From assembly GCA_040954595.2 (NCBI GenBank), contig CM082586.2, positions 1,488,001 through 1,552,000 of the forward strand: DNA of 64,000 nt. Direction: 5' to 3'. Shown here piece by piece: positions 47,646-61,021 of the stretch. The DNA is from Balanoglossus misakiensis (lineage: Eukaryota > Hemichordata). The translations under genes and the position numbers were made by a program. The notes beneath the pieces are model-generated. The model worked only from the letters and a program-made list of their open reading frames with translations, was not told the DNA's origin and searched no databases. How positions within the stretch are numbered: the first letter of the stretch is position 1; each line of letters begins with the position of its first letter.

Positions 47646-50483
47646 ATGCGCGTCTTTCTGTCGATCATTTCTGCACCACAGGGATACAAGCTGGTGTCTC
47701 AAGCTGGTTGCAATGTCTTCATCAAAGTCACAGATTGTCTCGGCTCCCAGTATTACGGCAGCCTGGGTCTGCTGAGAAAGTACACCTCTGGAGGTCTGGA
47801 GCTTGAGCCAGGTGACACAGTAGTGGATGGAATAAGTGGTCTGCCTGTGGACCAACCTGAGCAATCAGACACGCCAACAACACAGGCCGAATCTGTGTTC
47901 GTGCCTCCGTTCTCAAATGTCAACAAAGTCACGGAGGAGCAGTGCCCAGATGCAGACGAGATTCCGTTTATCCCCTCTGCTCTGCACGAGGCTATCAACA
48001 GTTGTGGCATGACGCTGGATGATGATGGGGAGGACCAGTCCATCGTTGCCCACCCTGATACCTCCTTTTACAACAACTTCACAATGTCAGAATTCGATTC
48101 TGTGAAAGAGGATAACCATAGCAGCAGAAGATGCAGTCCCGGCCAACATGAAGACAACTGCAACAACAGCGGCCAGCAGATAGAGCAAAGCGACACAATC
48201 ATGACTGATGTATCAGAAATGTGCCAGAAACCAAGTGACTACAATATATCATTATCAAACAAGTCTTTATTCCCATACATGCCTGGTGACGACGATGGAT
48301 ATGACGCCATCCTTGGCGACATGATGACCCCGGAAAATCAGGAAGAGTTACTTGTAACCTCCTCTGGAGACAAGTGTACAGACCCGCCGGTCACAGAGCA
48401 GGGAGACAACTTGGCTCAGCAGAGTTGTGAGAACGCAGATCACTCGTACGTCTTGCAGTCTCAAGAAGCACACAATCTCAGGAGTGTTTCTGAAGAAAGG
48501 CACTTAGGTGTGAGTATGCCAGACACCGGAGATGAAGTGGATGGAATCAGCCAGGTCCAGGGTGCGTGCCAAGAAGGCTACATTACTGAGACCGGGGACC
48601 ATCAACAGGGAGTGAACGACTCTGTTGAGATGCTGCTGCATGGACCTGCTGCAGATGATCATGTCATCAGCAGTGGTGTGACAGAAGTTGACGAGGTCCA
48701 ATTTTTGCAGGATGACACACACGAAGTGGACGAGGTAGTGGTGTTTAACAGTGTTGACGAACAAGGCACTGTCACTAATGACAAGACGAGCAAAACCACC
48801 GAAATTTTAGGCGAGAACAGTAACCCTGGAGGTGCACAGGAAGAAGATGTCACCCCAGATGATTTTGCAAATGCAATACTGCAAGAGGGGACTCGGGTTG
48901 ACTTCCAAAAGGACATCATTAATATCCGGGTGGAAGAGAACATCCTCTCGTTGACGGCCGAGGAGCCAGGATCTTTTTCCTGTCAAGTGAAGCAGCCAGT
49001 GGAGTGCTTAAGTTTAGTTCACAGCACCGTACAGGAAGCAGATGATGTTGTAAATGAAAGCCCAACCACGAACAGAAAAGCCAAGAAGTTTACCTGTGAA
49101 AAGTGTAACATCACGTACAAGCGTAGGCAAACTCTCACCAAACACAACAACATTCACCACTGTACTGATCCCTCTCAGTTACTGAACTGCAAACTGTGCA
49201 GCGGTGTGTTTCGGACGACGGAGGCCTTGCTGCAGCACCGCAGGATTGAACATCCCGAGTCCATCAAATTCTCCTGTAAACTCTGCCCAGCGGAGTTTCC
49301 AGACCCCGACGAATTGAGAGTGCACAAAGCGACGCACGTTGAGTTGAAGAGCTTGACATGTGATGTCTGCAATGAATGCTTTTCTGCCCGCTACATTTTG
49401 AGGAACCACAGAGAAAAGCAGCATCCAGACGCACCCCCACCGCCTGAAGTCCCGGAGCATTCGAATGAGAAATTCAAATTTTCCTGCGAGATCTGCAGTA
49501 AGGGCTACATGCACAAGTCGACCTTGAGAAGGCACGTCCAGTCTCACAAGGATAAAAGACACCAGTGTCCGTTTTGTGACCAGTCGTGCCTGCGGAGAGA
49601 TAAGCTTAACAATCACATCCAAAGCAAACACCCGGACTCCGTGCAGTACCAGTGTATTGTGTGTTCGGCCACTTTTGAAAATGCTAAAACTCTGAAGGAG
49701 CACCGAGAAACACACAAGGCAGACGGGAAATACAAATTCAAGTGTGACGTCTGCGGGAAGGCATTCCGGGATCGGGTTCAAAGGTCAGAACACATCAAGG
49801 AGAAGCACCTCAACCTGTCGCCGAAACCAGTGACCTGTCACTTATGCGGCAAGCAACTGAAGAGGGGTGTCTACCTGCCGAAGCATATGGAACTCATGCA
49901 CAGTACAGAGCCCAAGGTTGTGGAGAAGAAATTCACATGTTTTGGATGCAATAAGTCTTTCGCCAATCAGTCCATGCTGAAGTATCACATTCGCCGACTT
50001 CACAGCAATGAGCGTCCGTTTGCGTGCAGCGTCTGCTCGAAAAGATTCGTCAAAAACACCGAACTTGTTTCCCACGTGAGAGACGTCCACACGAACCCGG
50101 GAAGCTGCACATGTCAAGTCTGCGGCAAAGTCTTGTGTTCTCCTCAGGTTTTGGCGAAGCACGTCGAACGCGTGCACGGGGAAAAGCCGTCGAAGTGTGC
50201 CCTGTGCGACAAGGAGTTCAAGAATGAATTCCGACTTGAAGTACACATGAAGAATCTTCACAGCGAAAGAAACTACACTTGCCAGTATTGTGGCAAAAAA
50301 TTTGCGACTGAAAAATATTTGAAAATGCACGAAGGTATACACACTGGCAAGAAAGACTACAAATGTGATCAATGTCCGTATGCCACAAATTTTGAGTCTA
50401 ATCTTGGTTTGCACAAGCGAGTGCACGCAAAACCAAATTCCATTTCCCAAAGAGTTGCTGAGGTACTGGATGGTGAGGCCTAA
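47646..50483 (+). CDS. C2H2 zinc-finger protein with about 15 fingers
   Basis: One long exon, up to 945 residues from the first ATG, ending TAA at 50481-50483. A pyrimidine-rich acceptor (TTTCTGCACCACAG, exon border 47682) lies inside the frame. The true protein may therefore start in an upstream exon, or at a later ATG; the 5' end is unresolved. Residues to about 470 are acidic and Ser/Thr/Gln-rich with no recognised domain (no BTB, KRAB or SCAN). Residues about 481-928 hold 15 fingers of the C-x2-C-x12-H-x3-5-H type, for example CEKCNITYKRRQTLTKHNN, CDVCGKAFRDRVQRSEH, CSVCSKRFVKNTELVSH and CQYCGKKFATEKYLKMH. The last (CDQCPYATNFESNLGLH) looks like a zinc-ribbon-like variant finger. Only a few linkers are TGEKP-like (HTGKKDYKC, HGEKPSKC), so sequence-specific DNA binding is likely for a subset. 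It is probably a nuclear regulator. No orthologue is recognised. Confidence 0.9.
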   Translation: MRVFLSIISAPQGYKLVSQAGCNVFIKVTDCLGSQYYGSLGLLRKYTSGGLELEPGDTVVDGISGLPVDQPEQSDTPTTQAESVFVPPFSNVNKVTEEQCPDADEIPFIPSALHEAINSCGMTLDDDGEDQSIVAHPDTSFYNNFTMSEFDSVKEDNHSSRRCSPGQHEDNCNNSGQQIEQSDTIMTDVSEMCQKPSDYNISLSNKSLFPYMPGDDDGYDAILGDMMTPENQEELLVTSSGDKCTDPPVTEQGDNLAQQSCENADHSYVLQSQEAHNLRSVSEERHLGVSMPDTGDEVDGISQVQGACQEGYITETGDHQQGVNDSVEMLLHGPAADDHVISSGVTEVDEVQFLQDDTHEVDEVVVFNSVDEQGTVTNDKTSKTTEILGENSNPGGAQEEDVTPDDFANAILQEGTRVDFQKDIINIRVEENILSLTAEEPGSFSCQVKQPVECLSLVHSTVQEADDVVNESPTTNRKAKKFTCEKCNITYKRRQTLTKHNNIHHCTDPSQLLNCKLCSGVFRTTEALLQHRRIEHPESIKFSCKLCPAEFPDPDELRVHKATHVELKSLTCDVCNECFSARYILRNHREKQHPDAPPPPEVPEHSNEKFKFSCEICSKGYMHKSTLRRHVQSHKDKRHQCPFCDQSCLRRDKLNNHIQSKHPDSVQYQCIVCSATFENAKTLKEHRETHKADGKYKFKCDVCGKAFRDRVQRSEHIKEKHLNLSPKPVTCHLCGKQLKRGVYLPKHMELMHSTEPKVVEKKFTCFGCNKSFANQSMLKYHIRRLHSNERPFACSVCSKRFVKNTELVSHVRDVHTNPGSCTCQVCGKVLCSPQVLAKHVERVHGEKPSKCALCDKEFKNEFRLEVHMKNLHSERNYTCQYCGKKFATEKYLKMHEGIHTGKKDYKCDQCPYATNFESNLGLHKRVHAKPNSISQRVAEVLDGEA

Positions 50484-50492
50484 AGAATATGG

Positions 50493-50498
50493 AATAAA
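50493..50498 (+). terminator. Polyadenylation signal of the zinc-finger gene
   Basis: AATAAA 10 bp after the stop codon, with a second AATAAA near 50618. The second spacing is more usual, so the 3' UTR may be about 15-150 bp. Confidence 0.55.
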
Positions 50499-50639
50499 CA
50501 ATATTTATGGAACTGCACTTATTATGAAATGTAATTGAAAAAAAAATATTGATACATTAATCAGGTGACTTTAATTGACACATGGAATTGACAATTAATC
50601 ATGGAATGCAGAGCTGAAATAAAGTAATGTAATTATGGA

Positions 50640-53600
50640 ATGATGGTGTTTTCTGTGTTTTTCAGTGTTTTGTACATTGATAAATGATTTGCTGGAAAGT
50701 AAAACTGGAAACTCTGACATTGTTCACAAAGGGGTCTTTTTGACTTTAAAAGAGTTTTAGAAAGTTTCAAAAATCAGTTTTTACTTATTCTCAGGGAAGT
50801 TTGGATTTACATTGCATCACTCCTATTTTGGTAGTTATTTTTCGTATTTTTCCCCATTTTATTGAGGTATTGGCTTCAGAAGAAGAATTGTGATGAATCA
50901 AAGCCAGGAGTGAGAAATGTAACTTACTCGGTCACTGTTGCAAGTGTGCAGACTTTCCAGTACCATGTACAACCAGGCGGAAAACAAAGGTAACTATTTG
51001 AATATGTCGTGAGGGCGTGCTGTCCTGACCAATTGACAAGTTTTTGGTGTTCCCATTGGATGTACTCATTCGTTTCGAGGAATCCCATATCTTTCTTTTC
51101 TCTTTTATCCTAAAACCAGTAGCGACGGAAAATTTAGGGAATTCCCCGATATGGGCGCTACAAAGCATATTTCTGTCGCCGTATGCGCTATCAATCACAC
51201 TGTCAATGTCAACCTGTTATCTCAAAACTGGAGCGGTTTGATGGTTTTATCGCATCGGGCAGAACAACTGAATGAGGCCATATATTTCAAATTGTTATAA
51301 AGGCTTCCAGTAAATTCACTTGCTGAGAGACTTAGCAACTTGTGATCCAAGTAATACGAACCAAATATATCCACGCTGATTTCACCTTCGTCAGTTAGGT
51401 TCACGTTACTCGTTGACTTGAATTTCTCTCTTGAAAATCATGGACAATGGTCAAGTGGTAAGATGTCCTTTGACCGAACTTACTCCAAGTTTGGGATGCG
51501 TGCGCAGATATATATCAAATTAGGTCGCATGGACCAATATAAGTAAATGCAAATAAGTTTTTAGGTACTGGGGGAAATTCGGGGATTATTCATAGTCACT
51601 CGTACAAACATAACGCGTCGACAGAAAGACTGAAAAACAGCAACATTTATTCAAAGTATGTTTAAAAAAAGAAACAAGAAATACAAGACGAATAAAATCT
51701 TGCCGTGATGAACAGAGCTGTTTTATTGAAGTTCACTTTGGATCTAACGGTGATGAAAATGTGTAAATTCAGCAGGTGGCACCTTAATTAAGTGAGGCAC
51801 GGAAATTCAATAATGTACTAAGGACAATTCACATCTGTTCAAATACATTAAAGCCTTGATGACCAGCATCGTGACAAAAACTCAGTCTTGAATTTGACCA
51901 CATGTCATTGTATGTAAAATAAACAAGCTAAAATTGATGACAAGGGCACGAAACACAAACACCACAGGCCAAATGACCATTGTTGTGATCTTCACCAATG
52001 GGAATCGGAGAATGCTTTTTTGCAAATAAAGATGCGTGTTTACAAGTGGTGAAGGATTGTGGGTAATTCCACTTTCTGTGTACAGGTACGTGGAAATGCG
52101 GTTGACCACGTGCCTGATGACGTCATGCCAAGATTGCAAAGCAGGGTCACAGTACATACATACGGCATAAGGCTGGTAACTCGGGGCAACTGCGATTTCA
52201 ATAGTTCAAACTTGGGTAGTGATCCTACACACATTCTAGTGCCCTTTCTTGGTTTCATTCAGGTGCTTTGTTTCTCCTTTTAGAAACACCTGTTTAAGAA
52301 AATCCGCATCTTGACACGGCTGTCGTGATTTTTTAAAGCGGTGATGGTACTTTGACGTTTTGAAATATGGCTAGCGTGATCTCCTGACTGTGTAACTATG
52401 GCTCGTCTACTATTTGCAAATACAGCACGATAATTTATCTATTGATTTTTTCGAAGTAATATATAGCGTTCACGTTCATGTTCGTAGGTCGGTTTTGAAA
52501 CTTTAGTTTAGTACTCATTTTGAAGGCGTTATGGATTTCAAAGATTTGACGTTGTGTGGTTGTCTGGCTGAGACAGTCTACAGGTTTTGATGTGAGAAGT
52601 ATTTGTTAGTCTTTCGCCTGTTTCTCCAGCTGCGGTTACACTGCTGTACAGGACTGCTAAGTTTTCCGTGTCAATTTGATGTTTGCAGTGGGTAAATATG
52701 TTACCCTCGTTAGGTTGAATGACTTGTGCAACCCAAAATCACACGACGCAGGAAGATGGGGATGTATTTTAGCGTGTGCTCGATTACGCTCCTCGAGGCA
52801 GCCCCGAGACTGCGCAGATTCCCCTCGTGTTTGCGAAATCACGTGCTATTGTTGGCCAATACCTGTCCTCCTGGCTAACGAAACCAGCCAATCACATTCG
52901 GCGGGGGACCGTCGTTGTCAATGATTTAACACCCGATGTCAGCTGAATTATTGCATGAAGCTCCCGAGTGTATCCGGGTTTGTAGTGCTAGATCCGGGTT
53001 GGTTGTCTAGGCGACGCGAGACGCCAATTCGAAATTGACAGGGCACTAGACAACCACAATTTTGGTTATTGTGGTCGATACTCGTCTTAGCTTTAGGGTT
53101 TCAACAAAAATTGCAACTTTTGTGCCGTTTTCTACGATGGGCGATATGTTTTTTCTCTCTCAAAGAATCTTCCTAGCCACACGAGATCTTGCAGGGTCTC
53201 GTGGAGTTCGGAATATGGTCTATGTATCATCGATAATGGCCGAGCGAATGCGAAAACGAATTTTCCCTTATAAGGCAGTCGGTTAACTATGCAAATTTAG
53301 CCACAGTTACCATGGAAAGTTGAGATCTAGCCAATCGCATATCGAAACGACGGAAAAATTAAAATGGACTGCATCGAATAATGACATCCTGTGGCGATTC
53401 CGGTGAATTAGTTTGTTTTAAAATTAAAACCCCAAAAGACCAGTTCAAGTACACCCGAAATAACGCTTAATGTTGACGATTACGCAGGTACTGTGAAAAC
53501 ACAGGAAAGTTACACATGACGTCACACAGTAGCGTACTTTTAACAGTGCGTTTCCGTTGTGCACACGCCGATGATGAAAGCGTACAGAACACGCGCCTTT

Positions 53601-53850
53601 GTTCTTTATTTTTTAATAAAAAAAAGTTCGTCACGTCACCTGACGATTTTGGTATGCGCTTATATATACCTCGAACCGAATGCGTGACCGATGACACAGA
53701 CTTTGCGCAGTCTATTGTATCTCGGGAAACTTTTTTTTTCCGTGATAAGAACTGACTTTAGGCGCACCCATCACTAGAACTTTGTCACCGTAGCTGAGGA
53801 CATGTGCCGTGTTTTCTGGTGAAAGCCTAGACCGCCTTACAAAACTAAAG
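50640..53850. other. Intergenic DNA before the D-domain gene
   Basis: About 3.2 kb in which I can support no exon on either strand. Short open frames lack splice context and family resemblance. The right end must contain the promoter of the D-domain gene. An X-box-like motif is at 53306-53319. Confidence 0.45.
53306..53319. promoter_or_regulatory. RFX X-box-like motif upstream of the D-domain gene
   Basis: GTTACCATGGAAAG matches the first half-site GTNRCC perfectly and the second half-site with two mismatches. It is about 530 bp upstream of the signal-peptide ATG at 53851. Confidence 0.35.
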
Positions 53851-56800
53851 ATGCTTCTTAGGGTAGGAAGCGCTTTTCTCCAAACGGGAGTTTTCATATT
53901 CTTCACGCTTTTTGTTATCTCACATTCGGACAGTCAAGGATCATCGTATTTACTGTAAGTATTTAAAAGACGTTTCTTAGTTATTTTTTTAAACGCCGAT
54001 GGTGAAACAGTATGGATTGGCCTAAGTTGCCGGTTTGCGCAATTCTGTATGATGACTAGGAATTCAAGTTGACCGAATCGACTGCTTCTTTTGACATTGT
54101 CTCCAGGAGCTCAAGATGTATACGTGTTTAGTGACTCGTACCCCGGCGTTAGGAGTTTGGCGACCGGTATTTACACGGCTTCATAACTGCTGGTTTTCGT
54201 TTGACGGAGAATTCGGAATAGGTCACGGGCTAGCTATCACGCGCCGCCACGCAGCGACAAGATCGTTGACTCAATTTGAATTATATGTACTACAGGCAAC
54301 CCTTTCAGAAATCATTCCGAATTGTTTCACTTCTAAAGGACAGCGTATATGTCTTACAAAGATGGATTCAAATGCAACAAGAGTCTGGAATTAAGCCAGG
54401 AAACCAAGCCATCTCCAATGACAAGGATAGAAATCCTCGTTGGCTACTCTTCCTCGTGTATATAATTTATTACAATATTCTTTCCAACAGTGTTATTTTA
54501 AATCCCTATATGCTTATAGACTTATAGTCTGTTGTGGACACGTTGACAACCAAATGTGTTGTTTGTATGAATACGTAATGATGGCGACCCATGGTCGTTT
54601 TGTGCATGTTATCAGACAGAAAACCCCATAATTATTTTAGAATTGATTATATTATCAAATCCAGATACACACCGTATTCCGAAATAGATAAAAAGGGCAT
54701 CGCGGAGTTTTTGGTTCACAGAGTGTCACTTGGTTAAGTGGGACGGCGTGTGTGGACGATACGTGTTGTATAGGGTCATTAAATACAGACTGAAAACGTT
54801 ACATCTCTTTCTGAATTGAATAACTTTAATTAACTTTATATTTCTTTAATCTACGCAAAACTTGTACTAGTATTATTTTCTTGCCTTCGCCCGGCGCATA
54901 AGTAGATATACGTAGGCGTTATTTTCGTTCGCGAAAAAAGGCAGCGTTGTCTCCCAGGTACAAAGTTGCCTACCCGCAGAGCTATTGGTCAGTAAGATTA
55001 ACCGAGTTCTTATTTAAGCTATGTTAAACATGAACATAATCATATTGGCTATGCAAATTAGTAAGACAACCGACCTACCAAATATAAAACTTTTGTCCAT
55101 AAAACTGAAAGCGTGAGCGACTTGGAAAAGAAATATAATCAAGCTTATACCAAAATTGTCAGATGGCGACTCGATGTGTGAAAACCAGACAAACTGATTT
55201 TATTTATTTCAGCGTTGGACATGTTAAGAGGATGACATCAGCATTGTTTCAAAAAGACGGTACAGAAACAACACCAAGGCAAATGCCGTAGAAAGACTAA
55301 CCAAGACCCATGAACATCGCGACACACAAGTTAACATTTTAGCTACCAGATACAAATGCAAAACTTCGAGATTTTGGTCGTATCGTTAACCTTTAGCGAT
55401 ATATCTCTTTTGAATGGCGAAGTACTCGGTTTGGTCCAGATAATGATCTTGAATTATTGGCCCGAATGATGATTGATAAAATAACTGCCTCTGTGCAAAG
55501 ACAGGAAGGCCGATGCATTGAATCGGGGTTTTCCCTGTACCGTCCGGGTTTCTGTAGTCAAGGTAGTGGCCAAGTACAGGTGTTACGCGCTCAAAGTTTC
55601 ACCACTCAACAGCTTGTCACAAATGGATGTCATTTAGAGAGAAAAATCAACTGATTTGGAGAAATGCAAGCGAAAATACAATTTGCTCCAACTGCATGTG
55701 TGCGTATCCCAATGACGTACTAAGTACAATGTAGTAAGATTGGCGGCCATAATGAAATTCAAATTTGAGACAATGTTTTATTTATTATTTTACCTGTTAC
55801 AGGCCTGATGAAAATCTCGTCGACCAAATAGCAGAGAGGAACACAGACGAAGAGCTCAATTCAGCATTCAATAACGATGATGGTGAGTGGCTGTTTTTGT
55901 GTAGACAATTTTTTCTATATGTATAAACCGGAAAACCGAACAAAATAGATAGAAAAAGAGCCAGTAAGACCACTTAGGAATTATTAGTCCAAATTGAAAC
56001 AACTTTTATATTTGTATATTTCGCACCTGGCTATCAAACTCTTCTTTGTGCCCTTCTGACGTAATCGATTGTTATTTACGAGTACACCGTGCATGTCTTT
56101 AACAAGTACCCACAATTCCATGACAATGTTACCACGGAAACATCTATGACTTCCTTCCCCGTACTCTGACCTGCATAATCCTCGATGTAAACTTGTTGTG
56201 CGCTCTCGGCACCGTGGGGGGCTAATGGCGACGCCCAGTCACGATTTTAGCTGGAATCCAACTGTTGAAATGTCTGCCTCGAGTGGGTCAATAAATAAAG
56301 ACGTGTTACTGCGGCCGAAGTTCAACGGACGCAGCTTAATCTCTGATCTAGCTTGCCCCCGAGCCGTTTGTTTCTAGCCTCATTGGAGCTGATACAATGT
56401 TAGATCCAATTTTGAATCCAGCAAACACCGGTGCTGGTATGCCACTAATGAGACCTGAACTAATAGATTCCCCCCATCGTCGTTGCTGATTATAGAAGGC
56501 CATCCAGGGTCTCATTAAAACCCAGTATTTCCCCAGAGATGGGGACAGTAACCTGACGGCACAATGAATATATTATATTACGGTTCCAGATAATGTCTTT
56601 TTCTGACATTTCTCCCTATTTGTCGAAAATAATGAAAGATACACCCACATTTACTTTTTCTCAAAACGTATCGGAAATATCGTCAACTCTACTCCTTGGG
56701 TCTCAGCATATTAAACCAAAGTGAAGAAATTGCGATATTTTCAAAATATATTGTCAAAGATTGTACCAATTATTATTTCACATGTGTGCTTGTTTTATTG

Positions 56801-59800
56801 GCTCACATTATTTCACTTGTGATTTCAGGTGGAGCTGGAATTCGAGCTGCGCCAATCATTCCACAATTTCCGACATTTCTTCCAACAACGCTATTGGCAA
56901 CTATGCCCGTTACAATTAGGCCTGGTAAGTAACTTTATTCCATCAAATCCATGCAGTAAAATATGTCTGTCTGTCTGTCTGCGTTTTTGTCGATAAAATG
57001 ACTTAAATAGCCACCTGTACGTCACATACATCTATGTTAATGAAGTACACCTTGACTACACGTATTATTCAAATTACAGCACTGCCGCTGACAGGCTACT
57101 GTGCCACCTGGGGACAGAACCATTACAGAACTTTCGACGGTTATGTGTACCCATTCGATGGCGTCTGCACTTACACGCTGGTCCGAGACTGTTTCAGCGA
57201 CACGTTTAAGATTTACATCGCCAACGACAGGACGTGCAGCCCCCCGTTCAACGGATGCGACCGCACTGTCACCATCGACGGAGGGACCCCGTCCAGCGTA
57301 CTGCAGCTGAGCCGCGTGGACGACGAACCCACGGTGACGTTGGCCGGGATCGAGCTCACCATACCCGCCGATGTCAACGGCTATGTCGTGGAGAGCGTCG
57401 CCGGGTACATTCTGGTGCGTAGTACAATGGGCTTCAAGCTGATCTGGAATGGCTATGAAGGTGTGTACGTGGAGATAACTGACATGGACCTCTACGACAA
57501 GACTTGCGGACTGTGTGGTCGCTACAACGACAACCAGGATGATGACCTCACCACATCGTCAGGGCACATATTACCTTATGGACAAGAGCAAGTCTTCGGC
57601 ATCTCCTGGAAGCTGCCGGACGGTCAGTATAATGCATGTGTATCTTCTTGATAATGTAATGAGACAGGTCCAAACCCACCAACCCATCCATCCATCCATC
57701 CACTATTAATTCATCTGTTTTGCCCGACAGACAGCTGCCCCGATGTACCGCACGACCCCATAGTATGTACCGACCCAGGTGCAACCAGTCACGGCGTCAC
57801 TGAGGAAGAATTCATTGAAACGCGGGAATACGCTGCCAATGTTTGCAACTTACTGAACGATAATCCATTTTGCGACTGTCATTCGGTGAGTCTTTTCACT
57901 CATCTACATTTTAAATCAAATTAAACGGAGCACGCAGAGGTCGATATAAATGCAATATTTGCAAGGGTTACATTTTACTTGGTATCTGAAATGTCATATC
58001 TGAAATTTCACACTCAAATTAAGAGTGTATTGTTCAGCCTTCTTGCTGGTTTTTATTCAGCAAATGTGACGTGGTGAGAAGGTGTGTGTTTGTACATCGT
58101 GCCAGATTCTCTTAAATTAAATTCCATGCACTGAAACGCGAACAGGATCTCACGCGGTTCATTATTGACCATGGCACTAGCGTTCAAGTGTCATTAGAAT
58201 TCCATGATCGGGCGGAAATACGTCTAGACGTATCATAAAAAAAGATGCGGGATGCATGTATAGGTATTAAGGATGTATGTTCAGGCCTGGATATTGCCCA
58301 TCCAGTGCGGTCAGTCTTCACGCATCACTGAATACATACTTCGTATTGTATTATTAGTTTAATAATTATCAATAATTTTTTTGAATAATTATTGTACACT
58401 AAAGCCATACAAAGTACTGAAAAGTTGAGAGCAAAGTCATACAGTGACCATTTGAGCCATACATTCGCAAGTATAAAAACGAATTACGACGCTGCCCCGA
58501 AACGCAGTCCAGGGTTGGCATTTATTTGGTATTCATTTCCTCTTCGCTTCTTTGAAAATCGAATCTGAATAGGTGTGGCACCCACCTGGCCGGATATTAT
58601 TACGTCACGCCATTGTACCTAATCCGGCCACTATATCACTTTATTAATTTCAAAAATACCACTGTCAGTATAAAGTACCTCCGGGAAACTTTCACAATGG
58701 TCTACTGATAAGCGGATTTATGAAATATTTGACGCCTACTCTGAAAACATAGATCCGAGAGTTTCTCCTACTTGAACAATTCCCACGTCATCATTTCAAG
58801 GCCAATATTTCTTGACGCGGGTTTTGTATTTCTGTAGATGTAAATAATATTTTTGTCTATTTGCACTGTTTCATTGAGTATAGTAACATAAGTAGTCCAC
58901 CTAAAGAAAGTAAATGAACCATACATGTGGACAGATAGCGACATGAGAATCTTTAAATGACTAAAGTCGTTCGAATGGTCATTTTTTCAGGCCGTGGACC
59001 CAACTCCGTACATCCGGGCATGTCAACAAGATGTCTGTGCCTGTGACGTCGGCAAAGACGATTGCATGTGCGGCACCTTTACAGCGTACGCCAATGAGTG
59101 TGCCAAGCGAGGCGTTGTACTGGACTGGCGTCTGCCCAACTTGTGTCGTAAGTGGGAAGCTTTCTTCCGTCTTCACAGCGCGTTATAACATCTTACCCGA
59201 TTCAATTTTTATCAAATGTTTTAACCCTAAGCCACCTCCGTTGAGTTGGTAAAGCTAGCTTCATTTGTAAACCTAGCAACGGCTTATTTACGTCGCATTT
59301 CCTGGACGCATGTCATGGTAGACCAGTATGCACTATAATATTAAATTATACATGTTTTTTGTTCATTGGGGCAAATTTTAAAGTTTATACGATCGAGTAC
59401 GTAGATAGAGTAATTGGGCGGAATAGAGAGGAATGGTGTTTTACATTAAGGGAAAGTAGAAGATTGGCTGCAGCTGGTTGATTTTGCGCCATTTTCCCTC
59501 CACACAGCTGTAAACTGTACCAATGGAATGGTGTATGACAATTGTGGCAGCACCTGCCCGCAGACGTGTAGGACGAGCCTGTACAACTGCGACAACAGCC
59601 ACTGTCTGGAAGGTTGCCATTGTCCAGAGGGAATGTACCTACATGGCGACGAGTGCTTGCCCAGATCACAGTGTCCCTGCAATCATCATGGTTACGAGTA
59701 TCCGACTGGATCCGTCATAACACACGATTGCAACCAGTGGTACGTCATTGACACTTTTACACGACTCCGTATTGTTAATTCTCTTGAATTCAGGATATAA

Positions 59801-60963
59801 CAATGCGTGGTTTGTTCATAAGAAATAACGATAAATTAAGTCTAAAATATTTGCACGAAGACAAGGAAATTAAATTCATGTCAAAATTTGCTGAATGACA
59901 AGTATTAATTGTTTATCATGTGTACAGCTGTGTTCTTGCTAAAAATTCACGCGTTGCCCGGTAATTGTGATGTACTTTTACTGACTCACTGACTTTTCGA
60001 CCACCTCACATGTTTTTTAGATTATCGCCCTCACCAAAAGGAATGCACTACTTGAGACTTGTCAGCAATAATAATGATTTACGCGTTACGTGCAAATTCC
60101 GAAACAATGATCTCATCAATCGAAATTGTTTTTCCATTTCCCGGTGAAGAATTTAATGTTCCGGGCCAAAAATCTTAAAACTGACGATTTTTTTAAAACC
60201 AGTAACTGAAATTATGATGTGATTGCAAGTGAGTCACCAATAATTGATAGATGTTGACATACATACAAACAAAACATCAAATAATTGTCCTGGTACACTG
60301 CAGATGATAAGTTAGGAACCCGTTGAGGTTGATTTTGTCTTGTTAAACACAAAATGTAAAATGGTTCTATTTTATTTTGCAGTGAGTGCGTCGATGGTCG
60401 CTGGGACAGGTGCACCAATAATATTTGTGACGGTAATTGATATTTTACGATATTGGCAAAATAATGGTTAATTTCTTCATATTATTACTACTATTTACGC
60501 ATTTGTTAAGCTATAAAACGTGTTGGATCGGTAGCTAAAAATTAGGGCACTTCAGGTTATCGGATCCACACAATTAGACTTAATTTTCTTTTGCCTGATC
60601 GTCACGTCTTCTTGTCAGGAACCTGCACGCTCTCCGGTGTCCAACACTACCGGACCTTCGATGGTCGCCCGTACGACTTCGTCGGCGAGTGCGTGTACTC
60701 ACTGGTCAAAGACTGCTTCGCCGCAGACGTGAGCACATACCACGTGCTCATCGAGACCACGGGCTGCGTGGAGAACGGCCACGACCACGGTTGTACCAAG
60801 TCGATCATCATCGAATACGGCACCGACGTGGTCCGGCTGAAAGAGCACCAGGTGTCCCTCAACGGTAACGATATCACCCACTTCCCGCTTGACACCAACA
60901 GCGGTATCTACATCGAGAAGGTGTCGTCCATATATACCCAGGTAAATAGTGTATTTCGTTGTA

Positions 60964-61021
<58 letters not shown>

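Noticed and set aside
47235-47806. Repeat proteins (YCTVL or STVQY repeats) on both strands
   Set aside because: They arise from the 5-bp ACAGT array, which is open in every frame.
49179-50501. Long minus-strand frames of 200 and 219 codons
   Set aside because: They are antisense to the zinc-finger exon and show no family features. Cys/His codon bias on the coding strand keeps the other strand open.
55211-55255. Possible extra exon of the D-domain gene after TTTATTTCAG
   Set aside because: Its only donor would give phase 1, which does not fit the next exon. Direct joining of 53954 to 55803 keeps the frame.
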